The translations under genes were made by a program, and so were the position numbers. Positions 41,769 to 44,359 of a stretch of DNA of 44,359 nucleotides are shown in pieces; position 1 is the first letter of the stretch, and every line of letters begins with the position of its first letter. Under the pieces are notes generated by a model. The model saw only the letters and a program-made list of their open reading frames with translations, searched no databases and had not been told where the DNA came from. The DNA is from Alphaproteobacteria bacterium (GTDB lineage: Bacteria; Pseudomonadota; Alphaproteobacteria; Rs-D84). The stretch covers positions 1 through 44,359 of the forward strand of contig JAKSTF010000006.1 in the NCBI GenBank assembly GCA_024402715.1. The letters run 5' to 3'.

Positions 41769-42527
41769 ATGAAACAGACCAGACAAAAATCAAAACAAAC
41801 GGTCCGCAAACAATTAAAAAATGTTAAACATGATTCACACGGAAATGCGTTATTGCGCACGTTACAGGCCACCGGGTTATTCAGATGGGAACGTAAATCC
41901 ACAAAATCCGAAGAAATGTTAAACATTTTAACCCACGGCATTGGAATTGGTTTGGCAATTGCCGGTTTATGTTTATTGGAAGTATTTGCCGTTTTATACG
42001 GTAATGTTTGGGCAATTGTATCATGTGCCATTTTTGGATTAACAATGTTCACATTGTATTTTGGTTCAACAATGTGCCATGCAATGATTGGTCAAAAAAG
42101 CGAATGTTTTTTCGAAGTATGGGACAGCGTTGCCATTTATGCGTTAATTGCAGGAACATATACCCCATTTTGTTTGGTAAATTTACGTGGCGGCTGGGGA
42201 TGGACGGTTTTTGGTATTTTATGGGCAATTACAATTTTTGGTGCTGTAATGAAAATAAACAGTCCACGTCGCCAACCAAAATGGATGGTTGCGCTATATT
42301 TGGTTATGGGTTGGACATTGGTATTTATTTTACCGGTTATGTTGCGCAATATTTCCGCACGTGGCATGTGGTTTATATTATCGGGTGGTTTATCTTATTC
42401 GTTGGGGGTAATATTTTATTTATGGCGTAAAATGAAATATTCACATGCAATATGGCACCTGTTTGTAATTGGTGGCAGTGTTTGTTTCTTTTTTGCGGTA
42501 TTATTTGGATGTGTAATTGATTTTTAA
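41769..42527 (+). CDS. Hemolysin III / PAQR family membrane protein
   Basis: 252 residues with seven membrane helices after a basic 45-residue N-terminal tail. Family residues: NILTHGIG, LYFGSTMCHAM (Ser and His), VWDSVAIYALIAGTYTPF (Asp) and the last-helix HAIWHLFVIGG (HxxxH). These His/Asp residues form the metal site in PAQR proteins. Bacterial members have been linked to membrane homeostasis; toxin activity should not be assumed. It follows gltX by 22 bp. Confidence 0.88.
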   Translation: MKQTRQKSKQTVRKQLKNVKHDSHGNALLRTLQATGLFRWERKSTKSEEMLNILTHGIGIGLAIAGLCLLEVFAVLYGNVWAIVSCAIFGLTMFTLYFGSTMCHAMIGQKSECFFEVWDSVAIYALIAGTYTPFCLVNLRGGWGWTVFGILWAITIFGAVMKINSPRRQPKWMVALYLVMGWTLVFILPVMLRNISARGMWFILSGGLSYSLGVIFYLWRKMKYSHAIWHLFVIGGSVCFFFAVLFGCVIDF

Positions 42528-42550
42528 AATATTAAATAATTTGTTTATAA

Positions 42551-42575
42551 AAATCCCCGATTTGGGGATTTTTTT
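42551..42575 (+). terminator. Terminator of the gltX-hemolysin III unit
   Basis: Stem AAATCCCC / GGGGATTT with a 5-base loop and a T run. Confidence 0.85.
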
Positions 42576-42659
42576 GTGTTATTTTAACAATTTTGCTCCA
42601 AAAACTTTTTTAATAATTATCGAATTAAAACAATAAAAAATATCATGTATGTGGTATCC

Positions 42660-43031
42660 TTATTCAGCACATGAATAAGAATAGCTTTTTGGCATTCTGT
42701 ACATGTTATTGGATATAGCGTCCACCAATACCGGTAATATACCAACCATCCATCCAATTGGAAATACATCCAAGATAACTGCGGGTGCATTTAATTCACG
42801 CAGAACTGTCTTTTCATTACATGCAGAATTATACGACTTAATTGTTAAATCATTATTTGAATAAATAACCATATCGTTTTCTGGTTTAATTTTATAAACA
42901 CCGCTATCGGCCGATACGGTAATTGTATTTTTAGAATTGTTGTACAAACGCGTTTCATGGTTACTGCCAATACCGATTGTTCCACAGGCGGACAATACAA
43001 ATAAAATTGATAAAATAATAATTTTTTTCAT
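42660..43031 (-). CDS. Small lipoprotein of unknown function
   Basis: 123 residues from ATG 43031, chosen because it gives a lipoprotein signal ending LSAC (Cys16). The mature part begins with a beta-rich stretch and closes with a hydrophobic segment (ILDVFPIGWMVGILPVLVDAI) and YRMPKSYSY, a layout seen in small envelope lipoproteins. Binding site weak (GGGTG). Stands alone. Confidence 0.7.
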   Translation of the reverse strand: MKKIIILSILFVLSACGTIGIGSNHETRLYNNSKNTITVSADSGVYKIKPENDMVIYSNNDLTIKSYNSACNEKTVLRELNAPAVILDVFPIGWMVGILPVLVDAISNNMYRMPKSYSYSCAE

Positions 43032-43278
43032 GGAATACACCCAATTTTGAATTAGTCTACAAACTTTAATGAAAAAATTCCCATAAATCAATTTAGATTT
43101 TTTTATTCAATTATTATAAATAATTTGATGTATAAGAATAATTCCCACTGGTGTTATTTGATAATAATATACGACTTTTATCAACCACCAAAAAAATATA
43201 TGGTTACGACATAAAAACGTGTGTCCCTGCATAAAGCGTGGATTGTCTTATGATAATCAAAATATCAAGTAATAAAAA

Positions 43279-43302
43279 ACACCGCCCTTTGGCGGTGATA
43301 AA
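43279..43302 (-). terminator. Terminator of the exported-protein operon
   Basis: Stem CACCGCC / GGCGGTG with loop CTTT, flanked by A runs on both sides, giving a T run on the minus strand. Confidence 0.8.
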
Positions 43303-43320
43303 AAATGTAAAAACGGCAAA

Positions 43321-43593
43321 TCATTCAACCCAAATGGTCGCAAAGGTGGTAGATGCTTCGCCACCAACGGGTATTTTATTCAATTCGGTTTTTTTTGCAT
43401 AGGTATCAGAAATATTTTTCCCATCTGAATCATTTGTTGCATTTGTTGCCGTGGCAGCATTGCCAGCAAATGTTTGTTCTGGATTGGTAAAATGTTCATT
43501 AACAAAGTCTGCGGATGCAATATCTGCATTTGCATTTGATGCAAATATTGTAACCACCAACACAGATGCAAAAAATAATAATTTGCGTTTCAT
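43321..43593 (-). CDS. Small exported protein, companion of the repeat protein
   Basis: 90 residues from ATG 43593. A signal peptide ends NANA; the mature protein starts DIASADFVNEHF and contains ATATNATNDSDG and an ending FATIWVE. The mature start resembles that of the neighbouring coiled-coil protein (NIASQVYVDDKV). Both are probably cell-surface proteins. Possibly a short member of the same family without the repeat stalk. Confidence 0.65.
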   Translation of the reverse strand: MKRKLLFFASVLVVTIFASNANADIASADFVNEHFTNPEQTFAGNAATATNATNDSDGKNISDTYAKKTELNKIPVGGEASTTFATIWVE

Positions 43594-43682
43594 TATGTTT
43601 TTACTGTATTTTTGTTGTTTCTCCCTGTGATTGCATTGTTCACACATATGCAATCACAAGATTTATTTTTGAACAATTTTTA

Positions 43683-44359
43683 TTATAGTCCGTTCGAACG
43701 AGCAATATCTTCCCACGAAAAAGCAGTGCCATTATAATGCAAAACACAATCTGTACAACTACCCGATGGCATTGGTATAGCACCATCTGCTGTTGACTGG
43801 GCATTATCTGCTGCTGTTTTTGCTTCGCCCGCTGCTGTTGCTGCGGCATCTGCTGCTGACTGAGCAGATTCTGCCGCTGATTTTGCTTCATCTGCTGTTG
43901 ACTGTGCTGTTTCCGCTGCTGATTGTGCATCATTTGCTGTTGACTGTGCTGTTTCCGCTGCTGATTTTGCTTCATCTGCAGTTGACTGTGCTGATTCCGC
44001 TGCTGATTTTGCTTCATCTGCAGTTGACTGTGCTGATTCCGCTGCTGATTTTGCTTCATCTGCTGTTGACTGTGCTGATTCTGCTGTTGATTTTGCTTCA
44101 TCTGCTGTTGACTGTGCTGATTCCGCTGCTGATTGTGCATCATTTGCTGTTGACTGTGCTGATTCTGCTGTTGATTTTGCTTCATCTGCTGCTGATTGTG
44201 CATCATTTGCTGTTGACTGGGCATCGGCGGCTGCATCTAAAGCCGTATCAATTTTATCATCAACATAACCAACTTTATCATCAACATATACTTGAGACGC
44301 AATGTTTGCATGTGCGGCGTTTACGGTTACAACTGTTAATATTGCGGCAAATATACCTG
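43683..44359 (-). CDS. Exported coiled-coil heptad-repeat protein (5' partial)
   Basis: 225 complete codons are open from the window edge to a TAA at 43683-43685. The visible N-terminal part is the end of a signal peptide (VNAAHA), then NIASQVYVDDKVGYVDDKID, then about 25 alanine-rich heptads of the types ADEAKSA and AESAQST in 14-residue (42-bp) units, and a globular tail with SCTDCVLHYNGTAFSWEDIA. This is an extended helical stalk like those of tail fibres and trimeric surface proteins. Another minus frame is also open across the repeats and gives a Gln/Met/His-rich product, but it has no signal peptide or sensible composition and is rejected. Confidence 0.8.
   Translation of the reverse strand, partial: GIFAAILTVVTVNAAHANIASQVYVDDKVGYVDDKIDTALDAAADAQSTANDAQSAADEAKSTAESAQSTANDAQSAAESAQSTADEAKSTAESAQSTADEAKSAAESAQSTADEAKSAAESAQSTADEAKSAAETAQSTANDAQSAAETAQSTADEAKSAAESAQSAADAAATAAGEAKTAADNAQSTADGAIPMPSGSCTDCVLHYNGTAFSWEDIARSNGL
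43795..44225 (-). repeat. 42-bp repeat array encoding 14-residue double heptads
   Basis: Near-identical 42-bp units alternate between ADEAKSAAESAQST and ANDAQSAAESAQST types. The unit length is a multiple of three, so neighbouring frames stay open too. Confidence 0.85.

Noticed and set aside
43640..44236. 198-codon minus-strand frame rich in Gln, Met and His
   Set aside because: It is a shadow of the heptad-repeat gene in another frame. It has no signal peptide, a composition explained by the 42-bp repeat, and its end overlaps the next gene's leader.

Overview
The window is an AT-rich chromosomal segment from a Gram-negative bacterium. Gene content points to a small-genome, probably host- or gut-associated alphaproteobacterium. 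It has a GatCAB amidotransferase that works with a glutamyl-tRNA synthetase, SUF iron-sulphur assembly, LolA, Tat, the RHH_4 ribbon-helix-helix family and many short lipoproteins. Genes are packed tightly with 4-base overlaps, arginine is mostly CGT, and starts usually carry AAGGA-type ribosome binding sites. The lineage assignment is inference; no rRNA is present.

Layout. 1-198 is the 3' end of a gene built from 22-residue repeats. 359-2984 (minus) is a type IVb pilus pair: a TcpQ-domain protein and a PilN-type lipoprotein secretin. 3209-7811 (plus) has an unknown membrane-anchored protein, sufB, sufC, a membrane protein and an AI-2E-type permease. ruvX (minus) diverges from gatC-gatA-gatB (8333-11816); a tRNA-Phe lies antisense between gatA and gatB. 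Between gatB and miaB lie four small genes. Two of them look like free-standing copies of the N-terminal iron-sulphur (UPF0004) domain of MiaB with the cysteines kept in register. This is the most unusual feature of the window.

14398-22410 is accessory. It holds a type III restriction-modification operon (64-residue ORF, mod, res) whose mod gene has a codon-usage break over its central part, a serine recombinase flanked by inverted repeats, a Cu/Zn-SOD-like lipoprotein without the usual ligands, an outer-membrane beta-barrel, and a tRNA-Lys whose 3' end is duplicated 157 bp downstream like an attachment-site scar.

22457-32342 (minus) is a long cell-envelope and housekeeping run, transcribed sufS-sufT-sufE-ftsL-ftsI-recJ-DHH phosphoesterase-lolA-tatB-tatC-nlpD-like. 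A recJ promoter lies inside the end of ftsI. Divergently, trxA and a cysteine-less DksA-like gene run plus. 33243-38750 (minus) has a small unknown protein, tatA, a SPOR protein, a tiny lipoprotein, a ThrRS lacking its TGS domain, and a four-gene operon of an RHH protein with three unknowns. 38794-42527 has a TIM-barrel-like protein, trmB (minus), a GluRS of unusual type and a hemolysin III family membrane protein. The right end (minus) has a lipoprotein and two exported proteins. One of these is a coiled-coil repeat protein cut by the window edge, whose true frame is hidden by a longer-looking Gln-rich shadow frame.

Several well-formed promoters share a -35 starting TTG, often TTGC, with a 16-17 base spacer and TATAAT. 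Most transcription units end in clear hairpin terminators.
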